Assembly (NCBI GenBank): GCA_034359265.1
Contig: CP136891.1
Span: 51,080,001-51,144,000 of the forward strand
DNA length: 64,000 nt
Source: Canna indica
Taxonomy: Eukaryota; Streptophyta; Magnoliopsida; Zingiberales; Cannaceae
Direction of reading: 5' to 3'
This document shows positions 12,294 through 24,070 of the stretch, piece after piece. Below the pieces are notes generated by a model. That model worked only from the letters and a program-made list of their open reading frames with translations. It was not told the DNA's origin and ran no database searches. Both the position numbers and the translations under genes were made by a program. Every line of letters begins with the position of its first letter. The first letter of the stretch is position 1.

Positions 12294-13433
12294 TGATGAG
12301 TTTATCATCGGCTTTGATGTTTAAGCCTCTTTTCAACCTTAGTCACCATCTTGATTTTGATGATAACAAACTTATTCTAATGAGTTTATCAAGTGTTTGA
12401 TCTCAGGTTGGGCGATCGATACGTGCGCGAAGTTCGTCGAAAAGTCACAAAAAAATTGCGAGATTCAAGTATTGACAGCTTCAGAGGCGATCGAGTCAGA
12501 AGTTAGGTCTAGAACTTTGAAATGATTGTAAAATTCTTCTAAGGCGTTAAGCTAATTAACCTGTTTGTAATATGTCCTAAGTCAAATCCCAAAAATGAAA
12601 CCCAGAAACGAACATCGCGAGAAGAAATAAGCAAACTCCCAAGGCTCTGGTCGGTGGGCGTCACTTGGCTGGTCGATCGGCCATTAGCCAGCCACCGACC
12701 GAGCGGCTCCAACGGGCAGATTTTTGCCCGTTGAGTTGGTTGTGTTGAGTCCCCTCACCTTGGCTTATAAATACAAGCCTTATACCTACCTCCTAACCTC
12801 TCTTGAACTTCACTGAGTCCATCCTAAGAGTCTTTGAGCCTAAGAGAGTTAAATCTTGAGCCCTAGACTCTCCTCACTTCATCAAGCTTGGTCTTCACCG
12901 AGAAATTCATACTCGAAGCCTTTAAGTGCTCGCAGGAGACGTGTTGGAGCTTCATCAAGTTTGTTTTATGTTTAAGCTCCATTAATATTGTTTTCCTATT
13001 ATTTTGTATCGATTTTAAGGGTAGCTTGCAAGGTGTGCGTGTAAACACCTTGGTGTATTGTAGATTGTTGTTTTTGCTAGATAATAGGTGTTGAGGCTCG
13101 CCTCTAGGGTTGAGGGATAAGTCCTCATTGTATTCTTAGAAGAGCTATCAATCTATAAAGTGTTAAGATTAGAAATCCTTGGTGAGGAGCTAAGGTAGTG
13201 GAGTAGGCGGGTTTGACCGAACCACTATATATTTCTTGTTTATATTGCTATCTTGATTGCTCTATTTGATTCTTACTAGTGCTTGATTTAATTGTAATTG
13301 CATCTAGTCGCACTAAGGATCAAGAAACTTGAATCGGGTTGTTGAGTTGATCAAAACCGAAAAAGAATATAATTAAATGTATAAGTACCTACACACTATT
13401 CAACCCCATTCTAGTGTGGACATTCATCCAACA
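12294..13433 (+). mobile_element. TGTTGG-family solo LTR inside copia RT
   Basis: It ends with the family block CACACTATTCAACCCC...CCAACA and has the family's AACCTTAG...TTGATTTTGATGATAACAAAC near the start. The proposed start TGATG at 12294 is chosen because the flanks TATAC (12289-12293) and CATAC (13434-13438) form a 5-bp TSD with one mismatch, and because excision restores the RT frame exactly. The TATA box TATAAATA is at 12776-12783. GGTCGATCGGCC/CCGACCGAGCGG-type palindromes lie just upstream (12650-12705). Its first bases are diverged from TGTTGG. Confidence 0.8.
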
Positions 13434-15349
13434 CATACATGGTCAGGATGAGCAGGATCTTCAAAACCTTTGGGCTATTCAACATGGACTTCTCCATTGA
13501 GAAATCCATTTAACAAGGCAGTTTTAACGTCCATCTGGAATAGTTAGAACTTCATACAATAGGATATCGCAAGAAGTAATCTGATGGATTCCAGTCTTGC
13601 AACTGGTGAAAAGGTTTCATCATAGTCCAATCCTTCAATTTGATTAAAGCCCTGAGCAACAAGTCTAGCTTTATTTCTTGTTATGTTCCCTGCTTCATCA
13701 GTCTTGTTCTTGAAAATTTATTTGATTCCAACAACATTAACTCCTTTTGGTCTCGAAACAGGTTCCCATACATCATTCCTGATGAACTGTTGTAACTCCT
13801 CTTGCATAGCAGAAATCCAAAATTCATCTTTCAAGGCTTCCTTCACATTTATAGCTTCAACTGTGGAAGTGTAGCAAGAATACCTGATCATATCCTGGTG
13901 ATTTTTCTTTGATTGATTCCTGGTCTTGACTCCATCATTTTCATCTCCAATCACATTTTGTATGAGATGATTTTTGAGAGCTTTTGTAGGCTTTTCAGTT
14001 CTAGATTCACCTCTTTCATCATCCTATATATAACCTATCTCAGTGTCAGTTGGATCAGCAGTTTCAACTGACTGATTAGTGACTTTGGTAGTGTTTTGGA
14101 TAGTTTTGTCAATAGTTGTAACTCCCTTCTCGTCAGCAATTAGAATCTGGCTGATTTGAGAGTCACCTACCTTCACATTTGCTGACTCCATCATAGTTTG
14201 TGTTCGTTTGTTGTAGACTCGGTAGGCCTTGCTGTTAGTAGAATAACCCAACAATATGGCTTCATCACTTTTGCTTTGTATCTTGCCGAGGTACTCCCTA
14301 TCATTTAGAACATATCACCTGCTACAAAAAACATGAAAATATGTAAGGTTAGGCTTTCTTCCCTTCCATAATTCATAAGGAGTTTTAGTAGATCTTGGTC
14401 TGAGATAAACTCGATTGATGATGTAGCTAGCTGTGTTGATGGGTTCAGCCCAGAATCTCTCAAAAATGTGCTTGGAATTGAGCATTACTCGAGCTATCAC
14501 CTGGATTGTGCGGTTCTTTCTCTCTACTACACCATTCTACTGAGGAGACTCTGGAATTCATATAAGATTCCATTCTCATCACAAAACTCAGAGAACGAAA
14601 TATTATCAAATTCCCTTTCGTGGTCACTCCCTATTCTGATCACCTTCATAATAGAAAGTTCATATTCATTTTGAAGCCTCAAGCATAGAGAGTTGAAATT
14701 GCTAAAGGTGCTTCACTTCTCTCTTAAAAATTCTATCCAGGTAAACCGTGAGAAATCATCAACACATACAAGAACATATTTTTTACCTCCAATACTTTTA
14801 ACTTGCATGAGACCAACCAGGTTCAGATGAAAAAACTCTAAAGGTCTTGATGTAGCAACCAGTTGTAACCGATGATGAGACTGCCTTGTTTGCTTTCCTT
14901 CTTGACATGGGCCGCAAACAACTTTAGGTTCTCCAATCAGTTTAGGAATTCCTCTAATTGCTCTGCCATTTACAAGATTCTTGAGGTCTCTATAATTAAC
15001 ATGGCCTCGCCGTTGATTGCATAGGTTGATGTCAGATAAAACAACAAAAAAACAAGCAAATGAGTATGCTATTTTATAGCAGTACAAGCAGATGAGTATG
15101 CTATTTTATAGCAGTTGTCCTTTGATCTATTTCCTTCAAGGATGTAGTCACTATATCCTCATTAAAAACTTTGCAGCTGCTCCTGGTAAACTGAATATTC
15201 AAATTTTGATCACAAAGCTAACTTATACTTACAAGATTAACCTTGAGACCTTCAACAAGCAGGACATTTTCCAGATTCAGAATTCTTGGGACATTAAGAG
15301 TTCCAACTCTTACAACATTCCCATGTCCTCCATCTCCAAAGGTAACAGT
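13434..15349 (-). pseudogene. Ty1/copia integrase and N-terminal RT
   Basis: Reading from high to low coordinate on the minus strand: a pre-integrase segment TVTFGDGGHGNVVRVG ending at NLVSIS (15218-15349); the integrase zinc-binding region with RRGHVNYRDL and VVCGPCQEGKQ; the core with KYVLVCVDDFSRFTWIEF (about 14750); then FERFWAEPINTASYIINR and TPYELWKGRKPN (14320-14470), LGYSTNSKAYRVYN (about 14220), and RT start ALKDEFWISAMQEELQQF (about 13800). The first catalytic Asp position reads HLNLVG, where copia integrases normally have D. Stops and frameshifts occur between blocks. It is bounded by two LTR insertions. Confidence 0.85.
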
Positions 15350-16657
15350 TGTTGGCCTAAGGTTTTCAATATTGGTCTTAATCTCGGTTTTAATAATAAT
15401 AAACATGGAACTAATGTTTGAGCAAGAAATATTTTTAGGTTACATATCGGTTTGCATGCGATGTCCCCAATCGGAAAAATCATAAAAAAATCAAGAATCG
15501 GAGGCTTCGGAGTCGAGCATGTCAAATTAGTTTAGAACTTAATTTCTTTTATTGTAAATGTTCCTAAGCCTTATTTTGATGTCCTCATTGGGTTCACAAT
15601 CCAAAAAAATGAAATCCGAACCTTGAAAACTAGAAAAATCAAAAAATGGCTCTGGAAATTTCTAAGTATAGGGGGCTCCTTGGAGGGCTACGTAATTTAG
15701 ATATTTTCTTGCCATCAAAAGTCACAATAATCGTTCCTTAGGTAAAAACAAATTAAAGACACATTTTAAAGGAATTTTTGGAAACCGTTAATCTAAAAAA
15801 ATAAGGCTTGAAAGACTAGAAACTTGCAAACTATCCAAAATTCTCAGAATGCCTCCAGCCAATTTTTAAAAACTGTCAAGAATTTCAAGAATGCCCCAAA
15901 ACGGCTCATTTTCAAATTAGATAAGGTTTAAACGACTCTTTGCTTTCATACCCCAATATCAACTCTATAAATACACCCAAAACTCCTTTCCTAAGGCTCC
16001 CAACTATTCATTGAGCCATTCTAACAATATTTGAAGCATTTCTTGAGCCATTTCTCTCAAACCTTAGCTTTGAGCTTCTATCTCCTTGATTGAGCCTTCA
16101 ACCTTGTGTTTCATCTTCAAAGGCTTCAAAAGGAAGCTTGGATCTTGTGTTGGAGCTAAGTATTATATTGATTATGTTTTTGCTCCATTTATATTTGTAT
16201 TTTATTGTTATTCTCATTGTTATATCAAGTTGTGAAAACCTAGGGTGCTAGGTTTGTGTGTATGGTGGTAGCCTTGGTGTAGAGGCTTAAATCCACCGGT
16301 GTAAACTTAGTTTGCTAGGGTTAGTTGTGTAGTCCTTAGAAGAAGAGGTGTTCGAGGTACTCTCGGGTGTGAGAGAAATCCTCGGTTATGAGGGTTGGTG
16401 CCTTAGCTTGTAAATCCTCTGTTAGGATACACTTAATCTAGTAAACTAGAGTTTGAAATCCTAAGCGGGTGCTTAAGTAGTGGAGTAGGCATTGGGGCTG
16501 AACCACTATAAATTCATTGTGTTAGCATTGCTCTTGTGCGTGTTTGATTACTTGTTATTTATCTTTCTTTCGCTTGGTATAAAATTATGATTTGCCTAAA
16601 GTAATCATGAAATGGTTAAAATAGAATTTAGGCTAAAGTTTTAGTTAACACACTATT
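15350..16657 (+). mobile_element. TGTTGG-family LTR, 3' end deleted, inside copia pol
   Basis: It starts TGTTGGCCTAAGG and follows the family consensus (TTTTGATGATAACAAAC-like block, TATA box TATAAATA at 15966-15973, the 'GTAGTGGAGTAGGCATTGGG' block near 16480). The terminal 40 or so bases are missing. At 16651-16657 the shared heptamer CACTATT joins it directly to copia sequence (TGAAATACCAAG). The copia segment that normally encodes the residues between the SWYFNS and VTFGDGG motifs is missing too. This points to a deletion across the LTR/host border using 7-bp microhomology. It lacks the GGTCGACC palindromes of its relatives. Confidence 0.75.
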
Positions 16658-17723
16658 GAAATACCAAGAACCAAGAGAGGAAATGGTTTTTGACATAAAT
16701 GCTACATGACGGTTTAGATCATCATTCCTTACCCAAATTTGCTTAACTTTTTTCCTTGGGGATTTGACATGATCCTTTCTTCTCAGTTTATTTGAGAGTT
16801 TGAAACAGTTTGTTATAATGCGCCCTTTGCGTTAGCAATAATAGCAAATGGGCACCCTTTGACTTCTTCTTGAGGTAGGCTGTTGACGACTCGAAGAACC
16901 CCTCTGGATGTACCTCAGTTGAATAGGTAGTGGAGACTGAGGTTTTAACTGGGATGAACTAGTGCATCCCAGTCCATTGTGATTAGAAGGATATTTTCAT
17001 GCACTCAAAATTTCATCAAGAGTGCAACTAGAATTCATCATTCCAACTTCCTTTTTTACCTTTTCAAATTCTTCAATCAACTTGGATTCTTTATCTTCCT
17101 TTTATGCAATCTAAGTTTGAAGATGTTGAATTTTTTGCTCAGAATTTCTCTTTTCTTCAGCCAACAACTTGATTTGATTACTGAGGGATTTGTTCAGCTT
17201 TGCTACTTCAACCCATTTATCAAATATCTCCTAGTAGGCTTCTTCAAGACTGTCAGTACATTGAATTCTGCAGTGATCATCTTCTGCATCTGAGCTTTCT
17301 GAAGCTCTAACTGAGTCAGCAATACTTGCTGTAAATGCTATAAAGTTGCTGAATTGTTTCTCAGATTCTTTAGGGTCATCTTGTTCATCATCATCACTCC
17401 AGGTGACAGTGAAAGACTTCTTGAGCTTCTTTTGAAGATTAGGGCATTCAGATATGACATGACCAAATTAAGCCTTCACATTCAAAACATTTAATACCTT
17501 TGGTTTGTTTTCTTGAATAATTTTTGAGTGTGGTAGACTGACTCCTTCTATTTTCTCCTGTAGAAAATTTTGACTTTGAACTGTTTGAACCAGTCGATTG
17601 AAACTATGATTGGAATTGCGATTGCAACTGTGAGTTCTGATTTTGCTTATTCTTGGCTCTCAAAAATCTTTTGAAGTTCTTCGTCATAAGAACAAAAATA
17701 GCATCCATCTCAAATTCAGAACA
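16658..17723 (-). pseudogene. Ty1/copia Gag C-terminal region (two zinc knuckles)
   Basis: Minus-strand remnants in several frames. A first CCHC knuckle (KCFECEG ... HVISECPNLQK, about 17430-17490) is followed by TVTWSDDDEQDD, an acidic linker seen in SIRE-type Gag. A coiled-coil-like Lys/Glu-rich stretch follows (17030-17180). A second knuckle CYYC*RKGRIITNCFKL (about 16790-16850) has an in-frame stop, and SSLGSWYFNS lies next to the LTR junction. The order continues that of the Gag frame at 17724-18431. A frameshift damages the first knuckle and several stops break the rest. Confidence 0.75.
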
Positions 17724-18431
17724 CTATTCGGACTTAACCTCATCCTCAGTGGCACTGAAGGCAAGGCTTTTCTTCTTCTCCCTGTGAGAGTATTTTTCTG
17801 AGAGTTCTAACTCATATGTTTCCAGTTTTCCCATCAACATATCCAGAGTTATAGTTGATGGATCATGAACTTCACTAATAGCTGCAACTTTCATATCAAA
17901 ATTTGAAGGCATAGATCTCAGGACTTTTCTTACAACTGTTTCTTCTGAGAAGGATTCTCCAAGGTTGGTTGCATTGTTCATGAGATCTTTGATACGCCTA
18001 TGTATGTCTTGAATGCTTTCATCATCTCCCATCTTCAGATTCTCAAATCTTGTGTTCAGGATTTCAACTTTGGACTTCCCAAGAGTCAGAGATCCTTCAT
18101 GATTAGTTTCAAGAATTTCCCAGGCTTGTTTTGCTAGAGTATAGGTTGAGATCAGTTTGAACTGAGATGGATCAACTCTACTGAAAATAGCATTAAGAGC
18201 TTTATTATCATAGTTTGCAGCAGTTATTTCTGCTTCAGTATATTGACTTTTGGGCTTGCGCTCAGATCCATCTGTTGTTGTGGGTGGAGTGTAACTAATT
18301 TCAATAGTATCCCGGCAACGATCATCCAAGGACTTAATGAAAGCTCTCATCCGAGCCTTCCAATAAACATAGTTTGTTCCAAGCAGCAAATGAGGAACAT
18401 TGACGGAGTTTCCCATAGGCATACCTTCCAT
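17724..18431 (-). CDS. Ty1/copia Gag N-terminal domain (UBN2 type), open 235-codon frame
   Basis: This is the nucleocapsid-forming part of the SIRE-like copia polyprotein. The ATG (18431) lies about 60 bases after the primer-binding site. Features of the UBN2/DUF4219 Gag family: TNYVYWKARMRAFIKSLD near residues 19-36, a repeated A-W-ILE block (AKQAWEILETNHEGS) around 105-120, FENLKMGDDESIQDIHRRI around 130-148, and RKVLRSMPSNFDMKVAAI around 166-185, followed by an ELELSEKYSHREKKKSLAF tail. The frame is open to a TAG after residue 235, where the family would continue towards the zinc knuckles. It is therefore a truncated product within a dead element, though this part has stayed open. Confidence 0.85.
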   Translation of the reverse strand: MEGMPMGNSVNVPHLLLGTNYVYWKARMRAFIKSLDDRCRDTIEISYTPPTTTDGSERKPKSQYTEAEITAANYDNKALNAIFSRVDPSQFKLISTYTLAKQAWEILETNHEGSLTLGKSKVEILNTRFENLKMGDDESIQDIHRRIKDLMNNATNLGESFSEETVVRKVLRSMPSNFDMKVAAISEVHDPSTITLDMLMGKLETYELELSEKYSHREKKKSLAFSATEDEVKSE

Positions 18432-18488
18432 CTTGAGGTCGTAGGGTAGACACTTTAAGGACTTGTGCTAGTAAAGGTTAGCACAATT

Positions 18489-18501
18489 GCTCTGATACTA
18501 A
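18489..18501 (-). promoter_or_regulatory. Primer-binding site, tRNA-Met type
   Basis: The minus strand reads TTAGTATCAGAGC, two changes from the usual TTGGTATCAGAGC complement of initiator tRNA-Met. It sits two bases from the LTR end (TGTCA) and upstream of Gag, as expected in Ty1/copia elements. Confidence 0.8.
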
Positions 18502-18502
18502 T

Positions 18503-19052
18503 TGACAAGATAGTCTCTAAGGGAGTTTTCTATTAATAGTTAGTTGCACAGGAAGTTGCAACTGCTATGGTAACTGCTTTAAAACAAAGTGAGAAACAAA
18601 TACAAGTGATCACAAGGAAACACGCAAACACAAGAAAATTATTTACGCAGTTAAGTGACAAACTTGTCACCTAATCTGCAGGGCCCTCACCGGACATATA
18701 CCCAATCCACTATCAACAAAGTACAATATTAGTTCTAGGATTTCACACTCTGAAATCCAACCATCATTACTAAAGTGAATTTGAAATAACAAACATACTA
18801 TTTGCTATTACAAGTACTAACCAACTTGCCTCTCTATGACAACTCAATCATAGAGTTCTGTCCTCGACACAGTCTCTGTATTGTAGTGAGTTAACAACCC
18901 AACTTTATCTTGACTTGAAGATAATTGAAGTAGTTTATTGCCGTATACACACTAAGCAGACTCAACTTCTCATATAACTGGCAACTCTGTTTACGCACAT
19001 AGGAGACTTAGCTATTCGTTTCTTCTCTATCTTCATATATAGATCAAGCCAA
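18503..19052 (-). mobile_element. 5' LTR portion of the SIRE-like copia element
   Basis: On the plus strand it starts TGACAAGATAGTC next to the PBS, so the LTR 3' end is defined. The other LTR end is not visible, because a CACTA element inserted at 19053 (TSD CAA). The remainder of the LTR, or the flanking DNA, resumes at 27178. There is no second LTR for this element in the window. Confidence 0.65.
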
Positions 19053-19065
19053 CACTACTAGAAAT

Positions 19066-19312
19066 CAAGGCTTCTGCGACCGCCAATGCGGTTGCAAAAG
19101 ACTTTTGGCGACAGTGACAAGCGGTCGCAAAACTCCGTCGCTGATGTCTTGGTCGCAGATAATGTGCGACCGCAGAAGGAGCGATCGCAATAAAAAATAA
19201 TTGCGACAACAATTTGTCATCGCAATACTTCCATCGCACATCAATTGCGACCAGTGTGCTGTGCGACCAATGTTCTGCGATGGTATTTTCGGTCGCAATA
19301 CCGTCGCATAAG
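19066..19312. repeat. Left subterminal repeats of the CACTA element
   Basis: Repeated GGTCGCAA, TTGCGACC, GCGACCGC and GTCGCAAAA motifs occur in both orientations, matching those at 23820-24065. In En/Spm elements such motifs bind the element-encoded TNPA-like protein. Confidence 0.75.
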
Positions 19313-19521
19313 TATATACTTTTTTTTAAAAAAATGAAAAATATAAATTCCTATTTACAATATTTAATTAAAATACATATCAATCAAACAAGAGACATCA
19401 ATTTATAATTTATATACATCAAATGGATATCAAAATATTATATACATGGTATCAAAATATTATATACACCGTATCAAAACAATATTTACATCATATCAAA
19501 ATAAAACATCAAACAAATACA

Positions 19522-20997
19522 TCACTGGTGAGGCGCATCAGACGGCGGCGGGGGAGGCAGCAAGGACAGGGGCTACGTGGGGAGGGCATTAGTAGACGTC
19601 GACGATGATGATGGATCTGATACTGATGTTGTCGTGTCGAATGACGGGGGAGGTGGAGGGGCACGAGCACCAGGTATGATAGAAGCTATATACGCCAAGT
19701 ACTCGATCACATGTGTTATAATATCCCTCATAGTGGCCATGTCGGTGCTAAGGCGTGCTTGAGCAGCCTCGATGGCCGCTAATCGATCCTAATCCGCACG
19801 TGATGTTGATGGACCAGCGGAGGAGGAGGTGAAGGCAGACGACCCCGCACCATGTGGCTGCAACAACGCTCGTGCGTGGGCCGTTGTGCCAATGCCATAT
19901 ACATGGCCGTGGTTTACGCCTGTCACCTACATCCATGCGTCATCATCAAGCTAATGCTGCGTAGGATCACCTCATCGCTGGGTCACCAACTCACTGTACA
20001 TAGCCTTTAATGAAAATTAAGTGGATTAATTAAATTAATTATACATAATAGAACTAGATAAAAAAATTAAATATTAACTTACCAATATCGTCTCCAAACT
20101 CCCGCTGATAAACTCACCCCGGTGAGGGCCACGCTGATATCTATGCATCTCATCAAAGACCCTTAGAGGGTCAGCCGGGATGAGCGTCCCATGCTCGTCG
20201 CGCATCCCATGCAATAAAATAAATATAATTAGTTTTCCTATAATAATAATAAATGATCATTAAATTACTAGCTTACGAATCGACGCTCGTGGCTGATAAA
20301 TGAGATGGACCCACCGGTATATCGAGCGACGGATCCCTCGACCAACGTCATCCTGTTTTGGTGTGCCATCCGGGAGGCACCTTGCCATCCCTCCGACGCC
20401 CACATATCGCATAGCTGATCCCATACGTCGACATGCATCCAAGCTGGCCCGTGTCCCTTGAGCACATCCATAGGCGTATCTCTGTTACCGCCTATACTCG
20501 CCCACGCCTCATCCCGCGCCCGATGGAGGATATCCTTGAAAAGCCTCTTGCAGTAACCTTCCCAAGCATCCTTCACTTTTTGTATAGCGAGCCTACAAAA
20601 AGAAAATAAATTATGTAATACAATCATTTTAAATATTAATACAATTAACTAAAAAATTAATAAACTACGTACCTCGAACTCAGACTATAGTAAAGATCGA
20701 GATTGGTCCGACACATGGGTCCATGAACGCCATGGCTCCCGAAAGAAACTCTTGATAATAACAGTGATGCTGCGAGCAACATCATCCTGCTCGAATCTAC
20801 AACTCAAGTATAACAACATAAGTAGCAATTAATTAATTAACAATCATAATAAATAAATTTTTATATTTACTTTAGACCGTGTAGCGATATGAGCTGACAC
20901 TGGTCGGCCGATGATGGTACATGAGCCCCCCCCCATTAGGCTCGCGAGGCCTACGATTACCTCGAGCCTCCGGGGCCAGTGCTGGTGCTCGCGACAT
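19522..20997 (-). pseudogene. Ptta/En-Spm Transposase_24-type gene, five recognisable exons
   Basis: The proposed start is at 20997 (MSRAPALAPEARGNRR). Exons by splice-like borders: 20871-20997 (donor GTAAAT), 20673-20796 (acceptor TTGTAG, donor GTACGT), 20277-20592 (acceptor TTTTTGTAG, donor GTAAGC), about 20083-20220 (donor GTAAGT) and 19522-20004. Diagnostic pieces are PWRSWTHVSDQSRSLL, AWEGYCKRLFKDILHRARDEA, ARYTGGSISFISHERRF and KGHVYGIG-like HGHVYGIGTTAHA near the end. These match the plant En/Spm protein family (Pfam Transposase_24) by recall. The last exon has three in-frame stops (after VTQR, TQH and DAWM), so the gene is dead. Its role in CACTA elements is probably DNA binding at the subterminal repeats. 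Confidence 0.8.
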
Positions 20998-23480
20998 CTA
21001 CAGATGTATAGTACTAACCTCAAATTATATATTTATAAATTAAGCAATTACAACATATAAAATTTCTTCAACAAAAAGTAAGCTGAAATGAACTGATAAG
21101 AACACTCTAAGATATAAGCAAAATAAGTAGTATCTTCCACGTACAAGAGGACAATGTTGTTGGTGGATTTGCTTATGTCATGTTGTCAACTGCCTATCGT
21201 AAACAACAAACAAGAACAAAAATTCCCATCGCTAAATTACTGTAGGACAGTGATGGCAAAGCAAAGCAATATTTATACCAGCTTTTTGATTAAATTAGAT
21301 AGACTTAAATTCATTAATCTTCTATCTCCATGCATTGTAACCTTTATGTGAGCTTTATTGCTTTATCAGCCTACCAGAGCATTGAAGTCATTTCACATAT
21401 ATAACATTTAATATCCAGTTAAGTAAACATGAAGGCTTGGCTATGTCATTTAGGTGAGCATTTATGGTCAGTCTTTGACAGTTAACTTTGTAAATTTGAT
21501 ATCTTTCTGGGTCATCCTAGTCTATAATTTTTGATGCTATTAGATGTGTATTTGTCTATATGAATGTAGGATATGAAACACCTACGAGATAGTTGCCAAC
21601 TTGGCAGGTTAATTAGCTTGGAGTTGCTAGTTACAGTGCATTGCATTAAAAATGTGAGAAACCAAACTTGTCTTATGCAGGCCTAATTTGGCAGATCAAT
21701 AGATGGTTAGTAGTAGCAAAGATAAAACTCAATATAGAGATCTAAAATATAGAAATCTAGGTTTCTATTTGTTCAGTACTGCAACTTGTGGTCCCAATTG
21801 CACTGAAGGATGTGCAGATTTTGACTATAGCCTTGTACATATTCTGATTTATACATCATTATCTTGATTTATATGTGTCAATATCCTAAAGTAGGCTCAA
21901 ATTTAGGATCATGCATCACATTTTTTTCTGTGCAATATACTGCTTTCTTCCCCAGATTAAACTCTTTCACAATAGTACTACAGTCTACAACAACAACTAC
22001 TAGCTAGCTAATTAACCTGCAGCTATGATTTACTTTTCAAAAATCAAACTGATCTTTTGGTGCACTAACTAATAGTCTGAAGACTTGAAGATCTAACTAA
22101 CTAATCTAAATATAGAGAACAAACAAGATATATATGGACTTGAATTAAATCAACAAAGCTAAATCGCCAAGAAACTTTCACTATGTATATATATGGACTT
22201 GAATTAATCTATACATGAACCATAATATGGTATTAATTACTTTAATTACCTCAAAACATATCACACATATCACACATATCGCATATTCATATTTGATACA
22301 ATATGGGCTCTAGCAATGGCAGCAGAGACTGCAAGTTTGAGTAGTTCTGTGCATGAAATTAATATGACTAAACCAAAGACTCTTCTCAATGTGATATCAA
22401 ATATGATGAAGGTTAGCAAGAGAAAAGGAGTAATGGTTGAAGAGGGATGGCAAAGTGTATAAAAAGAGAGGGAGAGAAGAAAAAGGGAAGAAGTGTGGAG
22501 GTTGTGAGGCAGTGGATCGAGTGAAGAAATACTTCTCCCCTTTCTTGGGAAGAATGTGGTGGGTTGTGTGTGAATTGAGTGGGGGGTTTGGGCCGTTTGG
22601 CCACTGGCCTTGGAAGGGAATAGTAGCATTTTCCATCATGTTGATTTGAACTGATTGACCTAAAAATTCAACATGTCAGCAAACCAATTCACTACCTGCA
22701 TTGTGACTCTACTGGCCAATTGCACTTCATATATCAAAGAAAAAATAGGGAATTCTTAATAATATATATAATACCAACTTTGTTCTTGTGTAAATGACAC
22801 ATTCAAGAATTGCTTCTCAAATTCTGATTAATATTTTCATCTAAATTATTAGACCCACCCTTGCTTTCTTTGTTTGGCTAAATTGTAGCACCAGTACCCA
22901 TGCTAATATCCACTAGTGTTATATATACTTCAGCACCTGTACATTCTGACATTTATCTCATTTGTCTAACTTGCATTCTTGAATAATATATATAATTATT
23001 TATTCTCAGTAATGGAACAAAATTATCTTTAGGTATTCTAGAAGAGCTCATGAAGATTATGAGCATTTAATACAAGGGGTACTTCTTTTTGTAATTGACT
23101 GGTTAACTAAAGTAATATTTATCTTCCTGCTCTTATATGAACAAAAATAGAAAAGCATTAATCATAACTTCTTCTCCATTCCTTTTCAAGAATAATTATG
23201 AAGTATTATGACCTTGTTATTAAAGCATGTTAGATTAACATGCATGAGTGAGACAAGCAAATAACTTAAATGATATTAAATTTGGTGATATCAAATATGA
23301 AATTTGATGGAATTAGTGGAAAATTTTCCATGGAAAATACAATTAAATATGACAACATTTTAGATAGTTAATGTGATTGGAAATTGGGGAAAAAAGATTG
23401 GGGTCGTGGACTTCAGCTAATGGTTTTTCAAAGAGCATGAATGGAATCCTCGCACACAAAGAAATGGAAGTGGTTTCTGC
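20998..23480. other. Non-coding interior of the CACTA element
   Basis: No gene was recognised in this 2.5-kb AT-rich stretch. A G/A-rich block at 22410-22510 includes TGTATAAAAAGAG (about 22455), which resembles a TATA box, but no transcript can be inferred. CA/GA dinucleotide runs lie at 23556-23590. It may hold the promoter and first intron of the element gene, or an internal deletion remnant. Confidence 0.45.
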
Positions 23481-23819
23481 ATTGAAGTGTTCGATTTGAT
23501 AATGGCATCTCACATTACCAAATCAGTACACAGATTTGGTTTCAACCGTCGGATTACACACACACAGAGAGAGAGAGAGGAGAGGAGAGGAGAATACCGT
23601 CGGCTAGGGTCAGTGTGCGGCGTGCGGGCGGCGGCCAACGAACAGTGGGCGTGCGGTGGGCGACGAGCAGCAGGCGGCGGCCAACGAACAGCGGGTGACG
23701 AGCAGCAGGCGGAGATCGGCGTGCGGAGGTAGAGATCGAGAGGGTTTGGGCGGTAGAGATCTAGGGTTGATCGATCGCGCGAGCAGGGGAAGAGAAAAAA
23801 AGGGTTTGGGCAAGGAATT

Positions 23820-24065
23820 TACTAACATTTTGCGATGGCAGAAACAGTCGCAAAAAAGCGGTCGCAAATGGTGCCAACCCGTCGTCATATTGCGACGACA
23901 CTCTAAACGGTCACAATCTCGTCGCTATTTTACGACGACAATAAATGCGCTTGTAATGCCGTCACAATACTGGCCACTCCACGACCCCAATGGACGACGG
24001 TCGCAGACCCGTCGCATCTGCGATTGCATCCTTTGGCGTCGCAAATGGGCCGTCGCAAAAGACCA
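23820..24065. repeat. Right subterminal repeats of the CACTA element
   Basis: At least ten GTCGCAA/TTGCGAC-type motifs (for example GCAAAAAAGCGGTCGCAAATG and TTGCGACGACAC) mirror the left end. The array runs up to the LTR insertion at 24071. Confidence 0.75.
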
Positions 24066-24070
24066 TTTTT

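Noticed and set aside
22397..22639. TATA-like TGTATAAAAAGAG with flanking frames as a host gene promoter
   Set aside because: No exon with a recognised domain follows on either strand. It lies in the interior of the CACTA element.
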